A stretch of DNA of 64,000 bases from positions 866,039-930,038 of the forward strand of contig CAUJNA010000191.1 of NCBI GenBank assembly GCA_963377175.1, given 5' to 3'. Positions within the stretch are counted from its first letter, which is position 1. Every line of letters starts with the position of its first letter. The notes below the pieces were generated by a model that was not told where the DNA came from, made no database searches, and saw only the letters and a list, made by a program, of their open reading frames with translations. The DNA comes from Effrenium voratum. Lineage: Eukaryota > Sar > Dinophyceae > Suessiales > Symbiodiniaceae. Shown here piece by piece: positions 10,973 to 22,302 of the stretch. A program made the position numbers and the translations under genes.

Positions 10973-13900
10973 CCAGCTTCTTTGTCTCCCCACTTGTTTC
11001 CTTTTGTCTCCCGACCTGTTTCCTCACGCGCTTGCTGGGCTGGACTGAATGCTGCCACAAGATGGTCTGGCTCGGTCAGCCCTTGATCCCCCGACTTGTT
11101 TGCATTTGTCTCCCCCCTTGTTTCCTCACGCGCTTGCTGGGCTGGATGCTGCCCCCCCTTGTTTCCTCACGAGCTTGCTAGGCTGGACGCTGTCACGATC
11201 AGCTCTTTGTCTCCCCACTTGTTTCCTTTTGTCTCCCCACTTGTTTTCTCACTCGCTTGCTGGGCTGGGTGCTGTCACGAGATGGTCTGGCTCGGTCAGC
11301 TCTTTGTCTCCCCACTTGTTTGCTCACTCGCTTACTGGGCTGGACTGAATGCTGTCACGAGATGGTCTGGCTCGGTCAGCCCTTTGTCTCCCCACTTGTT
11401 TGCATTTGTCTCCCCACTTGTTTCCTCACGCGCTTGCTGGGCTGTCACGAGATGGTCTGGATCGGTCAGCTCTTTGTCTCCCCACTTGTTTCAACTTGTC
11501 TCCCCACTTGCTGCTGTCACAAGATGGTCTGGCTCGGTCAGCTCTTTGTCTCCAGCCTGTTTCCTCACTCGCTTGCTGGGCTGGATTCCGTCACGAGATG
11601 GTCTGGCTCGGTCAGCCGTTTGTCCCCCCACTTGTTTCCATTTGTCTCCCCACTTGTTTCCTCACGCGCTTGCTGGGCTGGATGCTGTCACGAGACGGGC
11701 TGGCTCGGTCAGGTCTTTGTCTCCCGCTTGTTTCCTTTTGCTTTTCCACTTGTTTTCTCACTCGCTTGCTGGGCTGGCTGCCGTCACGAGCTGGTCTGGC
11801 TCGGTCAGCTCTTTGTCTCCCCACTTGTTCGCCTTTGTCTTTGCACTTGTTTTCTCGCTCGCTTGCTGGGCTGGGTGCTGTCACGAGATGGTCTGGCTCG
11901 GTGTCTCCCAACTTGCTTGGCTGGATGCTTTCACAAGATGATCTGGCTCGGTCAGCTCTTTGTCTCCCCGCCGGTTTCCTTTTGTCTCCCCACTTGTTTC
12001 CTCACGCGTTTGCTGAGCTGGATGCTGAATGCTGTCACGAGATGGTCTGGCTCGGTCAGCCCATTGTCTCCCCACTTGTTTGCATTTGTCTCCCCACTTG
12101 TTTCCGGGCTGTCACTCATTGGCTCAGTCAGCTCTTTGTCTCCCCGCTTGCTTCCATTTGTCTCCCCACTTGTTGCTGTCACAAGATGGTCTGGCTCGGT
12201 CAGCCCTTTGTCTCCCCACTTGTCTCCATTGTTTCCTCACCCGCTTGTTTCCTTTTGTCTCCCCACTTGCTTCCTCACGCGCTTGCTGGGCTGGATCCCG
12301 CCTTGTTTCCTCACGCGCTTGCTGGGCTGGACGCTGTCACGAGCTGGTCTGGCTCGTTCAGCTCTTTGTCCTCTCCACTTCTTTTCTTACTCGCTTGCTG
12401 GGCTGGGTGCTGTCACGAGATGGTCTTGTTTTGTCAGCTCTTTGTCTCCCCACTTGTTTTCTCACTCGCTTGCTGGGCTGGACGCTGTCGCGAGATGGTC
12501 TGGCTCGGTGTCTCCCCACTTGCTTGGCTGGACGCTTTCACAAGATGATCTGGCTCGGTCAGCTCTTTGTCTCCCCGCTGGTTTCCTTTTGTCTCCCCAC
12601 TTGTTTCCTCACCCGTTTGCTGAGCTGGATGCTGAATGCTGTCACGAGATGGTCTGGCTCGGTCAGCCCATTGTCTCCCCACGTGTTTGATTTGTCTCCC
12701 CGCTTGTTTCCTCACGCGCTTGCTGCGCTGTCACGAGATGGTCTGGCTCGGTCAGCTGTTTGTCTCCCCACTTGTTTCCCTTTGTCTCCCCACTTGTTGC
12801 TGTCACAAGACGGTCTGGCTCAGTCAGCTCCTTGTCTCCCCGCCTGTTTCCTCACTCGCTTGCTGGGCTGGAGGTTGTCACCAGATGGTCTGGCTCGGTC
12901 AGCCCTTTGTCTCCCGACTTGTTTCCATTTGTCTCCCCACTTGTTTTCTCACTCACTCGCGTGCTGGGCTGGATGCTGTCACGAGATGGTCTGGCTCGGT
13001 CAGCTCTTTGTCTCCCCACTTGTTTGCTCACTCGCTTGCTGGGGTGGATGCTGTCGCGAGATGGTCTGGCTCGGTCAGCCCTTTGTCTCCCCACTTGTTT
13101 GCATTTGTCTCCCCACTTGTTTCTTCACGCGCTTGCTGGGCTGTCACGAGCTGGTCTGGCTCGGTCTGCTCTTTGTCCCCGTTTGTTTCCACTCGTCTCC
13201 ACACTTGTTGTCTCACTCGCTTACTGGGCTGGACGCTGTCACGAGATGGTCTGGCTCGGCCAGCCCTTTGTCCCCACTTGTTTGCATTTGTCTCCCCACT
13301 TGTTTCCTCACGCGCTTGCTGGGCTCACGAGATGGTCTGGCTCGGTCAGCTCTTTGTCTCCCCGCTTGTTTCATTTTGTCTCCCCACTTGATGCCTCACG
13401 CGCTTGCTGGGCTGGATGTTGTCACGAGATGGTTTGGCTCGGTCAGCCCTTTGTGTCCCCAGTCGGTCAGCTCTTTGTCTCCCCGCTTGTTTCCATTTGA
13501 TGCTGTCACGAGATGGTCTGGCGCGGTCAGCTCTTTGTCTCCCCATTTGTTTCCTTTTGTCTCCCCATTTGTTTCCTCATGTGCTTGCTGGGCTGGACGC
13601 TGTCACGAGATGGTCTGGCTCGGTCACCCCTTTGTCTCCCCACTTGTTTCCTCACGCGCTGGCTGGCTGGGCTGGATGCTGTCACAAGATGGTCTGGCTC
13701 AGTCAGCTCTGTCTCCCCCCACTTTGTTTCGTTTGGTCTCCCCGCTTGTTTCCTCACACGCTTGCTGGGCTGGACGCTGTCATGAGATGGTGTGCTCTCC
13801 TGGATGCTGTCACGAGATGGTCTGGCTCGGTCAGCCCTTTGTCCCCCCACTTGTTTGCATTTGTCTCCCCACTTGTTTCCTCACGCGCTTGCTGGGCTGG

Positions 13901-14012
13901 ATGCTGTCACAAGATGGTTTGGCTCAGTCAGCTCTTTGTCTCCCCTTGTTTCCTTCTGTCTCCCCACTTGTTTCCTCACGCGCTTGCTGGGCTGGATGCT
14001 GTCACAAGATGG
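10973..14012. repeat. 3 kb minisatellite, unit containing TTTGTCTCCCCACTTGTTTC
   Basis: Dozens of copies of a composite unit built from TTTGTCTCCCCACTTGTTTC, CTCACGCGCTTGCTGGGCTG, GATGCTGTCACGAGATGGTC and TGGCTCGGTCAGCTC. Sub-blocks are dropped or doubled, so unit length varies. Because the unit lacks stop codons in several frames, very long open frames arise on plus (hundreds of codons), but the frames shift between units and all three read as the same translated repeat. I read it as non-coding. Confidence 0.9.
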
Positions 14013-14019
14013 TCCGACT

Positions 14020-14625
14020 CAGCTGCAGGGTGCTGCTGCGGGTGCCGTTGCAGGGTGCAGCTGCAGGGCGGGACTCAGACTTGCCCAGGTGCTGTTGCAA
14101 GGTGCTGCTGCAGGCAGGCTGCAGGCCATGTTGCCAGGTGCTGCCGCAGGCCGGGACTCATGCGGTGCTGTTGCAGGTCGAGACCCAGGGAGTTGCGCAG
14201 GGTGCTGCTGCTGGGTGCTGTTGGTGCTGTGGCAGGGTGCTGCTGCAATCCCAGACTCAGAGTTGCGCAGTGTTGTTGCAGCTGCAGGCCATGTTGCCAG
14301 GTGCTGCCGCAGGCCGGGACTCAGGCAGGGTGCTGTTGCAGGTCGAGACCCAGAGTTGCGCAGGGTGCTGCTGCTGGGTGCTGTTGGTGCCGTGGCAGGG
14401 TGCTGCTGCAATCCCAGACTCAGAGTTGCGCAGGGTGCTGTTGCAAGGTGCTGCTGGCAGGGTGCTGCTGCAGGGCGAGGCTCAAGAGTTGTGCAGGGTG
14501 CTGTTGCAGGGTTGCGCAGGGCGCAGGGTGCTGCTGCAAGGTGTGTTGAGTGCTGCTGCGTGCCGAGACTCAGAGTTGCGCAGGGTGCTGCTGCAGGCCA
14601 AGTTGCGCGGGGCGCTGTTGCAACC
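14020..14625. repeat. Minisatellite, GGTGCTGCTGCAGG-type unit
   Basis: Follows the previous array almost directly. Units combine GCAGGGTGCTGCTGCAG, GGCCGGGACTCAG and AGAGTTGCGCAGGGTGCTG. It includes a longer duplicated block: ATGTTGCCAGGTGCTGCCGC occurs at about 14,129 and again at 14,290. The array is not coding; its Ala/Gly/Cys-rich frames are open in several registers. Confidence 0.88.
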
Positions 14626-15189
14626 GTAAGAACATCGGCTGACTAGGGCAGAGTGCGTGTGGTTCTCACTATCTGGGGCCGATGATAGTGTGTTTTTTGG
14701 TGAACATTGGGTCCAATAGTCCGTCCAAACGACAATAGTCTTCCACGGGGTCCTTTCAGGTTCCATGTTTTGCTTGTTGCGAGGGTACTTGTTCTGAGCA
14801 GTGTGATCAGACCTTGGGTTAGGGAAAGGCGGCTTCGCAACTGGTGCATTTTGGATTCTTGGATTACTCCCTAAGTTTGGCTGAAAGTCGTGGACTCCCA
14901 ACACACGCAATTATTTCCATTTGGGGTTGCATTTGAACCAACCACCGAATCACACATTTGGGCCCATAGCCACGCCATTCTTTGCAAAGAAGCAGAGGCC
15001 CTTCAGGGCAGGGCTTGGGTTGCACCAGGGATTATCATGGATGCTCTACAGACCGCATGGGGTAGCCGTATAGGGGTTCTGGCCCTACTTGAAAACGTGT
15101 GCTGCACGGCTCGCACGCGTGGAATGGTGATGTTTTAGCTCAGACTTTGGATAGGTGGCAAGAGCAAACACTTCGGCTAGATAAATATC

Positions 15190-15265
15190 CTAAAGGCCGC
15201 ACCAAAAGCAAGGACCATCAAGCCTGAGAAGATATGAACAATGGGCGGGGCCATTGTGGCAAAGC
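15190..15265 (-). CDS. Unassigned candidate membrane exon
   Basis: After a CAAG acceptor the frame reads F-A-T-M-A-P-P-I-V-H-I-F-S-G-L-M-V-L-A-F and then G-A-A-F, a good transmembrane helix, with a possible GA donor (TTTAG|GATATT). Codon bias is only moderate. It could belong to a separate minus-strand membrane-protein gene. Confidence 0.3.
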
Positions 15266-15381
15266 CTTGTGCATTGAGCAGCCCGGGCTCCCGAGTACGA
15301 ACACCCGGTTGTGGTGGTTTCAAAGGGACATCACACAACATATGGCAGCAAATTGGGGTTCTACAGCTTTGAACCATTTGA

Positions 15382-15421
15382 ATACATGTAAAAGGACACG
15401 TATACATGTAAAAGGACACGT
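15382..15421. repeat. Short tandem duplication (TACATGTAAAAGGACACG)
   Basis: Two adjacent copies of an 18-bp unit separated by a few bases. Confidence 0.75.
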
Positions 15422-15922
15422 GTCTAACCCCAAGACACATTTGATGCTTTGAAAGAGTGGGCCGGCAAGCGGGCTGTGGGTTGGTCTTCAAATGAGTGGG
15501 TCCCTGACATGTGTGTGGCGGGCCGCCAAACACCCTAGAAAACATGGTATCCTTCAACGAAGCACCCACCGAAATAGTAGATCCACCTTCGTATGTTTCC
15601 CAAGTGGGTCCATGGGTTTGCTGTCCGCGTCAACTCGCCCAAAACGGGACCTTGCCAGCTTAAAACCCCAAACAAACAACACACGCACACACACACACAT
15701 ACATACGCACATTGAAACACCTCTGCTTCCTAGCCACCCCAAAACGAGCATTGCAGAAACCCAAGCTAGAATGTGGTTCTGCGCTTCAGACCGAAAGCCA
15801 TGATCCACCAATACTGGTACCAAACGTCACCCATATCCGCGCCCAGCCTCGGTGCCTTGAAGGCCTTGGACCTCGGCAAGAAGTCAACCCCAGGGTCGCC
15901 AGATCTCCTTGGCTTTTTAGTT

Positions 15923-16010
15923 GGTTTGATTTATGCTGGCTTACTTCTATTGGGTTGGTTTATGCTGGCTTACTTCTATTGGACTGATTCATGGTGGCTT
16001 AATTCCTGTT
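15923..16010. repeat. Three degraded tandem units (TTTATGCTGGCTTACTTCTA)
   Basis: Units of about 29 bp: two nearly identical copies and a third diverged copy ending in TTCATGGTGGCTTAATTCC. Confidence 0.75.
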
Positions 16011-16552
16011 GGCTTCCGTTTGAGAAAGGTGGGAGATCTACTGAAATCGCGACCGAGTTTAGCTCTGGTAGGTATTGCTTCGGCTTCCATCAAAAGACCA
16101 TGGCTCGTGTCAAAATGGAAGGGACATAATTGTTTTGAAGCCCTGAAGACCCTGCCGTTCTGAGCCCTGAAGCCGCGAGGCTACGAAGCGGCCTCGCTCG
16201 TCTACGTGTCTTCGTGCTTTCGGGCCAATGTTCGGTGTAAACCTGTGCGCCTTCAATTCAAAAAGGTGCCTCCATTTAAAATAGAAGAGACGCGGGCTGC
16301 TAAAGCCAAGGCTTAACTCCTATAATTACCACAAGGTCAAGTCGGCCATAGTGCTCAGGAGAGTTGTCTTGCAATCTTGGGTTCCCAAAGTCGTATCACC
16401 GGTTGGCTTGTTCAAGAGGTTCACAGTTGTTGCTTGGAGCACGGGGCCTGCAGCACTTCTGCTCGGTTTCCATGATGGGGGACATGTATCAGGGCACCCC
16501 TCAATGTCCAAGGACTTGCCAAAATAAGCCTCTGACAGAAGGCCTTGAATAC

Positions 16553-17135
16553 CTATCTGAGTATATGTGCTGAGTAAAAAACGTCCTTCCAAGGCCTCTT
16601 CCTTACTGTTGCAACAAAAGACCGTGCTATTTGGCATCGCCTGCTGGAATTTTGGGTGGCTGTGCATGCACCCTTGGCAAAAGTTGGTTTTGGTTCATAA
16701 GGCAGCACGTTTGTCAGTTTGCTCCCTGTAGCGCTGCATCTTCCGGGCGGGTCGCTTTGCCCAACGTGGTTATACAAACTGAAAAGCGTCGTGATCCTGC
16801 GCTTTACATATTTGTCGACACTGTTTCCGCGAACTTTGCACTTCTTTCGCTGCAGCGAATGCCACACTCTCGCACGAAAGCTGCGCTTGGCCCAAGTAAA
16901 AGCTGATTTTGGAAGCATCGTGCGGCTTCGCGGTGCCGTCCTCGCTTTGTGGCAGGGCAGTCCACGAATGTCTTCGCCTCCACAGGTTGTCCATGCTTTG
17001 TCCTCGTCCTTTCGAGGCTGCTCCACGGCCTTTTCACGGGTCCGTGCTTTGTCCATTGTCACCGGCGATGCTTTACGGCATTTCCGCTCTAGGCTTTGCC
17101 AGGCATCAAGCAAAGCCCTAAGAAGGGAAACTTAG
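16553..17135. other. Unusually open block on both strands
   Basis: Minus strand is open for 186 codons (rich in Lys, Arg, Glu, Ala) and plus for 138 codons. Internal repetition is visible (recurrent GCTTTGTCC/GCACGAAAGC-type words), and similar words recur at 57,418-57,585. Neither frame shows the strong third-position bias of the gene 1 exons. I favour a degraded repeat over a gene, but a lineage-specific gene is not excluded. Confidence 0.3.
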
Positions 17136-17369
17136 AAGTGAACAGCATTCCCCAACCTAGATGGGACATGCATCGACATCCGCCCGGCGGGGGGGGGGTC
17201 CTTCCATTTCCCAACACGAAACTGATCAACCGCATCTATCAGCCAGATGCAAACACTTTAAACTTGCTTGAACAGAAGACCCCGAGAAAAGGATAGGACA
17301 AAACCAAACATGGAAGAACATGGGGAAACAAGCAGGGATCAAAGCGGTGCTAGGTTGATCCAATTTAAA

Positions 17370-17445
17370 CAGTTGAGCCGGTAGTGGACATCTGGAGGGT
17401 TTTTGCACAGTTGAGCCGGTAGTGGACATCTGGAGGGTTTTTGCT
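17370..17445. repeat. Perfect 38-bp tandem duplication
   Basis: Two copies of a unit starting CAGTTGAGCCGGTAGTGGAC sit head to tail and are identical except the last base, which suggests a recent event. Confidence 0.9.
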
Positions 17446-17705
17446 GGCAAAGATCTGCACGAAGACAGCTGAAGCACCCTTCCCACTAAGATGGAACCCA
17501 TCAGAAGGTCCCTTTTAGAGGCCAATGATCTTCTACAGGCCTTCAGTTAGTTTCCTTGTTGGTGGTTGGGAGGCTGCCCAGTCTTTCCAAGTCAATTCCA
17601 TTGTAAGGAAGTATGCATGCGAGGGGAAGTGGGGGCAAGTCGAAAATGAAACACCTCGAATTAATCGACTTTGAAGGCGCGGGACTGATGGGGGGGGGGT
17701 TATCC

Positions 17706-17778
17706 TCATAAATCCACGAGCTCCCAAAGCCTCCCTCCCGCCTGAGCGGCGACAAGGCCCAGGGCGGAGGAGATCGAC
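17706..17778 (-). CDS. Candidate terminal exon of an unidentified minus-strand gene
   Basis: A CTTGCCAG acceptor is followed by one nucleotide of a split codon and S-I-S-S-A-L-G-L-V-A-A-Q-A-G-G-R-L-W-E-L, then V-D-L and TGA. Third positions are strongly G or C. If real it ends a gene whose other exons may be among 18,195-18,252, 19,640-19,815 and 21,034-21,090, but the phases between these do not all fit. Family unknown. Confidence 0.35.
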
Positions 17779-18194
17779 CTGGCAAGCGAGAGACATCTTG
17801 CCATTGAGATCGGGCCCTGCCTATGTGGCCATGGGTCAATCCGAATCGTACCCCCGGTGAACATCCCAATTCCCACTAACATAGACTACAATAAAAATGC
17901 TGAAACCTCTCTTTCTGACACACATTCAAGCCGTTGCCCCTTCAACAGGGCTGTGAGGTGGAGCGAATTTTCAAGTTGGCAAATGGCTGCAGCCAAACGA
18001 AGAGCCGAAAGAAGAAATGAGTTCGGCTGAATGCTTATATCTCTAGGTGAATCACAGGTGGCCCCCTCTGAGTACAGTCCTCCAAATTGGAGCACCAAAC
18101 AACATCACATCGTGGTTGACATTCTCGTGATTCTGTCAACTATAGCTTACTTGATCTCCTTTCCTTGTTTCTCTTGGTGAGGGGCAAAAGGATC

Positions 18195-18252
18195 CTTCGC
18201 CACACTGAAGCGGCTTGGCCGGCCTGCGCAGCCCCAAATCCGCCAACGGGAC
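18195..18252 (-). CDS. Unassigned candidate exon
   Basis: A CTCCCAG acceptor, then V-P-L-A-D-L-G-L-R-R-P-A-K-P-L-Q with strong third-position bias, and a possible GA donor (GAAG|GATCC). No family is recognised. Confidence 0.32.
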
Positions 18253-18259
18253 CTGGGAG

Positions 18260-21030
18260 AGACTCAGGACACCCCGACGGTCTGGAAAGAGTTGGCCACG
18301 CCCTCCTTTTGCCACCACCCCTGCTATCCTCCCACCAACGTGGAACCTGACCGGATGTCTCTTGAAGGATGCCTCAGCTTTTGCCACCAAAAGTGCCATT
18401 GGGCGATTACGCATGTGTCACCATACAATGCAAACATGTTCAAACAAAGGTCTCAGGGTGAAACCGCTCATGCAGACCGAGGCTACAGGTGCTACGCAGT
18501 CAATAGATCAGGTGAGTAAACATCGAGCAGAACCCAACTAGGCGCTGCTTCCCGGTGACTTGGGGAAGCTGTCGTTTCCTCCGCACCCGCGGGAAACGCA
18601 TCGGATTGCAGGAAGCCTCTTGGCTCAAGGCGGCTCTGTTCCAATGATCGGCAATCAACATGGGGATGGCTCCCCCTCTTAAACAACCAAGTAAACAACC
18701 AAGTAACTAAGTAAAAAAAAAAAAAAGTAGGGACCCAAGTTCATTCTCAAATTGACACTAAAAACAAGTACCATCGAATTGCAAAGTCTGACCTGCTCAG
18801 GCCCCAGTCATTGCCAAGGATGGTGACTCTGTGTGGTGGTTGTTGCAAGTAGGCTACTGTTATTTGCGTGCTGGGCTCGGTCCGCAAGCCATAAAGTCTC
18901 TGTGATATTCGCCCTTGAACGCCCGGAGCTATTCATGCCCAAATGAAGCCAACATCTCCGCACTCCGCCTTTCAGATCTGGAAGGTGTGCAACACTTTGC
19001 AAGGCAGACGTGCAGGAAATTCACTGTCGCCAGAGAGAGAGAATGACAGGATGTTCAAACAGCCTTCTTTTGGGGCCTTGGTCCTTTGACAGAGAAGGAC
19101 ACCTTTCAGCAAAGTAGGCTGAGTTGAAGTATATATGGCACAATTTGCTTCATGAAGGTAAGCAAAGGGGGCGACGAAACCTAACTGGGACAATTGCGCC
19201 ATCGACTCTCATTCAACTACAGCTGGTGCAACGCAATAGGTCACAAACAAATCTGGCCACGGCAGCGATATTTTTCCACCTAGCTGTGGGCATTGGCACC
19301 ATGCCCCAAGTTTGCGGGAATGAATCAAATGAGGGAAAGCTCCTTGAAGCAAACCACAAGCAAACCACATCCAGCGTGTGTCAACTTGTGAGCTGCCGGA
19401 GTATCACAGGAGCATCCCTCAGTTTGAAACATGTCCCTTGTCTACAAGGCTCCCAAGCCTACTCCGATCAAGAGGATCTCCTGAGACAAAAGCTTTTCAA
19501 CCAGTAAACCCCTCTGCGTTCCTAGCGGGCTGTGTTGCTAGCAAATCAAACAAAAATAACAAAACACAACAGCCACTTAGATGACTTACGGCGCGTGTGG
19601 CTCGTGCTTGTAGAATGAAACGGCCACTTGATGCTTGATGGTTGCTTTCGGGTGGGGCGAGCCCAGCGCTTCCGTGTCAGGCGCCCGCCCATTGGGCACT
19701 CTGCTTTGCAGACCACCCGAGAGCGGAGAAAAAAAAAGGGACGGCTGAGCCGCTTTTGCCGCACGGCTCGACCAGCCGCCCGGCACCAGGCCCAAAGGCT
19801 TCCGAATAAGCTTTTTATACAAATCCAAACGGCAAATGGCGACACTTACTTTTTGTGAGCTGGCTGAAATTATCGTACCTTTTGCGAGGCAACCCAGCAA
19901 GTGCCTTTACAAGGCAAGCCGTTAACATTGCCATCCCAGGTAGTCACATGCCGCGTATTCATACGGCGCACGTGGCTGCAATTCGCAGTTGCCATCACTT
20001 GTGGCTCTTCCTGGATGAGGACTGGTGCCTGCCATAAAGCCAATCGATGGCAAAAGGACATCTCCGCTGCCCTAATTCCCTCGTAATTCAGGGGGTGACC
20101 AGACCATCCCTAGCCAAGGATAGGAAGGTGATTTGACCATGGCAAATGCAGGTTTCTCTCTAAGGGAAACCTACATGTGTTGGCTCCTTTGCTTTCTGCT
20201 AGCCCTCAGAGCGGAATCCTTCACCCATGGAAACCGGCGGTAGCCCAGCTTTTGAGGCTGGTAGCCGTGTCAGTGTTCAACAGGTCCCAAAAAAGAAAAA
20301 CACCTTTGGGAGCAAAGTCTGTACTGGTTAGGCCCTCTATTCACGCGGGACGCAATTGCCTCGTTCAGGAATTGGGAGATGTGTGTGTGTGTGCACGAGC
20401 GCCGGCGCCTGTGTGCCTGGACTAGACTAGCATCAGCCCAAAATGCTTCCATCAACTTAACGTGATGCGACCACCCTCCACAAACCATCAAACTCCAGGC
20501 CTTTCCAAAGACACGTTGGACATGATTGAACGTGAGTCTTTAGGGGTTAGTCCTCCAAAGCGGACTTGGAATTCTACAAAATCATTGCGTGTCTCCCAGG
20601 TTGCGCTCTGGCAATGGAAGTGCATCCCAGAAATGGTTGGTGGTGTATTGTTTGTCCTTTCAAGTGGCCTCCACATCAAGCCAACAACGGAACTGTGAGA
20701 CAAATGAGATACAGCAAAATGATACAAAGTTAACCCAAAACGGGGCGTGCAGCCAATGTCCGTTCTACGGCAAATAATGTCCGGCCTACGTCACTCAATG
20801 TCGGTTCTATGGCTAATTTTTCGTTGATGGTCGTTGAATCTTCCAGAGTCCACTTCAAAATGGAGCTTGGCTAGCGGGCCCCTCCTGAAGCCGGCAAGAA
20901 ATCGCCAAGACAGAACAACACATCAATGAGATGCCACTGGCACTCTTACCTAATAGTCAAGGAAGACCAAGTCCAAATACACATATCCAAATACACATGT
21001 CTGAATATTTCACATGTTTTCTTGCAAACT
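18260..21030. other. Stretch with one GC-rich candidate exon
   Basis: Only the block at 19,640-19,815 looks at all like coding sequence. A 14-bp A run lies near 18,713-18,726. Nothing else is recognised. Confidence 0.4.
19640..19815 (-). CDS. Unassigned candidate exon(s)
   Basis: The minus-strand frame reads R-K-P-L-G-L-V-P-G-G-W-S-S-R-A-A-K-A-A-Q and stays open through a Pro/Ser-rich stretch. The two ends of the block are G/C-biased at third positions while the middle is not, so it may be two small exons or chance. No family is recognised. Confidence 0.27.
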
Positions 21031-21033
21031 TAC

Positions 21034-21090
21034 TGGGATAGGCATCGGTGGCAAGAAGCCTACAACGATGACAACCAGCACAAGCTGCAA
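21034..21090 (-). CDS. Orphan 57-nt exon with consensus splice sites
   Basis: 19 whole codons between TTTTTCAG and GTAAGT, the best-matching splice pair in the window. It reads L-Q-L-V-L-V-V-I-V-V-G-F-L-P-P-M-P-I-P, a single transmembrane-like helix. It lies 1.1 kb downstream of the stop codon of gene 1, so it should belong to a different minus-strand gene, or to an alternative 3' end. Third positions are mixed. Confidence 0.38.
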
Positions 21091-22194
21091 CTGAAAAACA
21101 AAATAGCAGGTCAAAACCGAAGGCTGCAGCTCCCCGCAACGACTTCTTTCTTGACAGCACTTGGGATTTTGAACATGGGAGAAAGCAATCCTTGGAAGGG
21201 GGGGCTGCCGGAACAACAACCAAAAAGAGGAACTGTGGCAATCATGTGTGAGCTACGTTGGCCAAAATTAAGGCACCAGGATATCAGCATGATAAGAAAG
21301 CAGCAAATGGCTCACAACCTTCGGGGAAACCTAAACAACCCTTTGGGCAAAAAGAAGAAACTGACCAAAACTGGCGGTGTGTTTGTGTGGGGGGGGGGGT
21401 GTGGTTGGGAGCAGCTTCGCTGCCCGCCTATTGCTCCTTCTGCTCTTCGGAGTTTTGGGCACGTCCATGGTGCCAGTGCCAATGCCTCCCCAAGCGAAAA
21501 CATCGTCTCAAATTCTCGTGGGGAACGAAGACACCGGTTCAGTGGAATGTTGAGCCTTGTTTGCAAGGGTTGCTTTGGATGCTCATTATTGGGGATGCCC
21601 TGAAGGGAGTTTTCGACTGAAACAAGGTCTTTTCACCAGCGCCAAAGAAGCCCAAGTCTCCAAACACATCCCACGAGTTGTGGGAATCCACGTCGACCTC
21701 GTAAAATCCAAATGTCCACTGGCAAAAAGTCACGCACTCCGGCTCTAGTCTCAAAGCTGGTTGCATGGGCTGCATTGGCATGCGTAACTCTCTGCAGAAG
21801 GGTTATGGCTCTTGCATGGCCTTCCACCTCCCATCGTCTGTTCTTCTAGCCCGCCTTGCCACGCTTTATGCTGGCTACAATTGGGCACTGAGCGCGTCAA
21901 CAAAAGCGGTGCTACAGCAGAAGCGGTCAATGTCCAAGTCTTGGTCGATGCTAGCAGTGCTCTAGAGCCGAATGCAATCTGCAAAAAGTACTGTCTGTTT
22001 GCACTCATCTCTACCTCAGCAATTGACTTTCCTGCATCTGCCGGCCTGATGTTCGTTGGAACGCCACGCAAACTAAAGACGCAGGCTCCGTCACTTGGGG
22101 TTCAAATTCGCCGATGGGTCTAAAGTCCGGCCAGGGGCTGGGAGACAAAACTCCCTTCCCTTGAACCTGTTCGGCATTGGAAGACCCTGACTCT

Positions 22195-22302
22195 TTAAGA
22201 GGGCTTGGTCTTCTTGCTGGCCCTTGCGAAACGCATACGTGTAGATCCCGGGGCCGTCCAAATACGTGAAAAGGAGACAATAAGCGCATGTGGAATCGGT
22301 TC
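22195..22302 (-). CDS. Gene 1 terminal exon: basic C-terminal tail and stop
   Basis: A GCTTGCAG acceptor is followed by 35 codons and TAA. Between-codon entry matches the phase of the previous exon. It reads [20 protein letters not shown] and ends in a Lys/Arg/Ser-rich tail ([12 protein letters not shown]). It carries no catalytic residues. Another frame in this block ([13 protein letters not shown]) has slightly better codon bias, but the phase of the preceding exon selects this one. Confidence 0.55.
   Translation of the reverse strand, partial: EPIPHALIVSFSRIWTAPGSTRMRFARASKKTKPS

Larger units (their letters stand above)
14640..17700. other. Stretch between gene 2 side and gene 1 end
   Basis: Contains a candidate membrane exon (15,190-15,265), short tandem repeats near 15,382, 15,923 and 17,370, a CA tract near 15,680-15,700, and an unusually open block at 16,553-17,135. 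No gene could be assembled. Confidence 0.4.

Noticed and set aside
11096..14646. Very long plus-strand open frames (up to 866 codons) over the minisatellite
   Set aside because: They translate the same repeat in several registers, lack codon bias, and frames switch between units.
22195..22302. Alternative frame [16 protein letters not shown] for the last exon
   Set aside because: Slightly better bias, but the preceding exon ends between codons at a consensus GTGAGT donor, which selects the frame ending in K-K-T-K-P-S and a stop.
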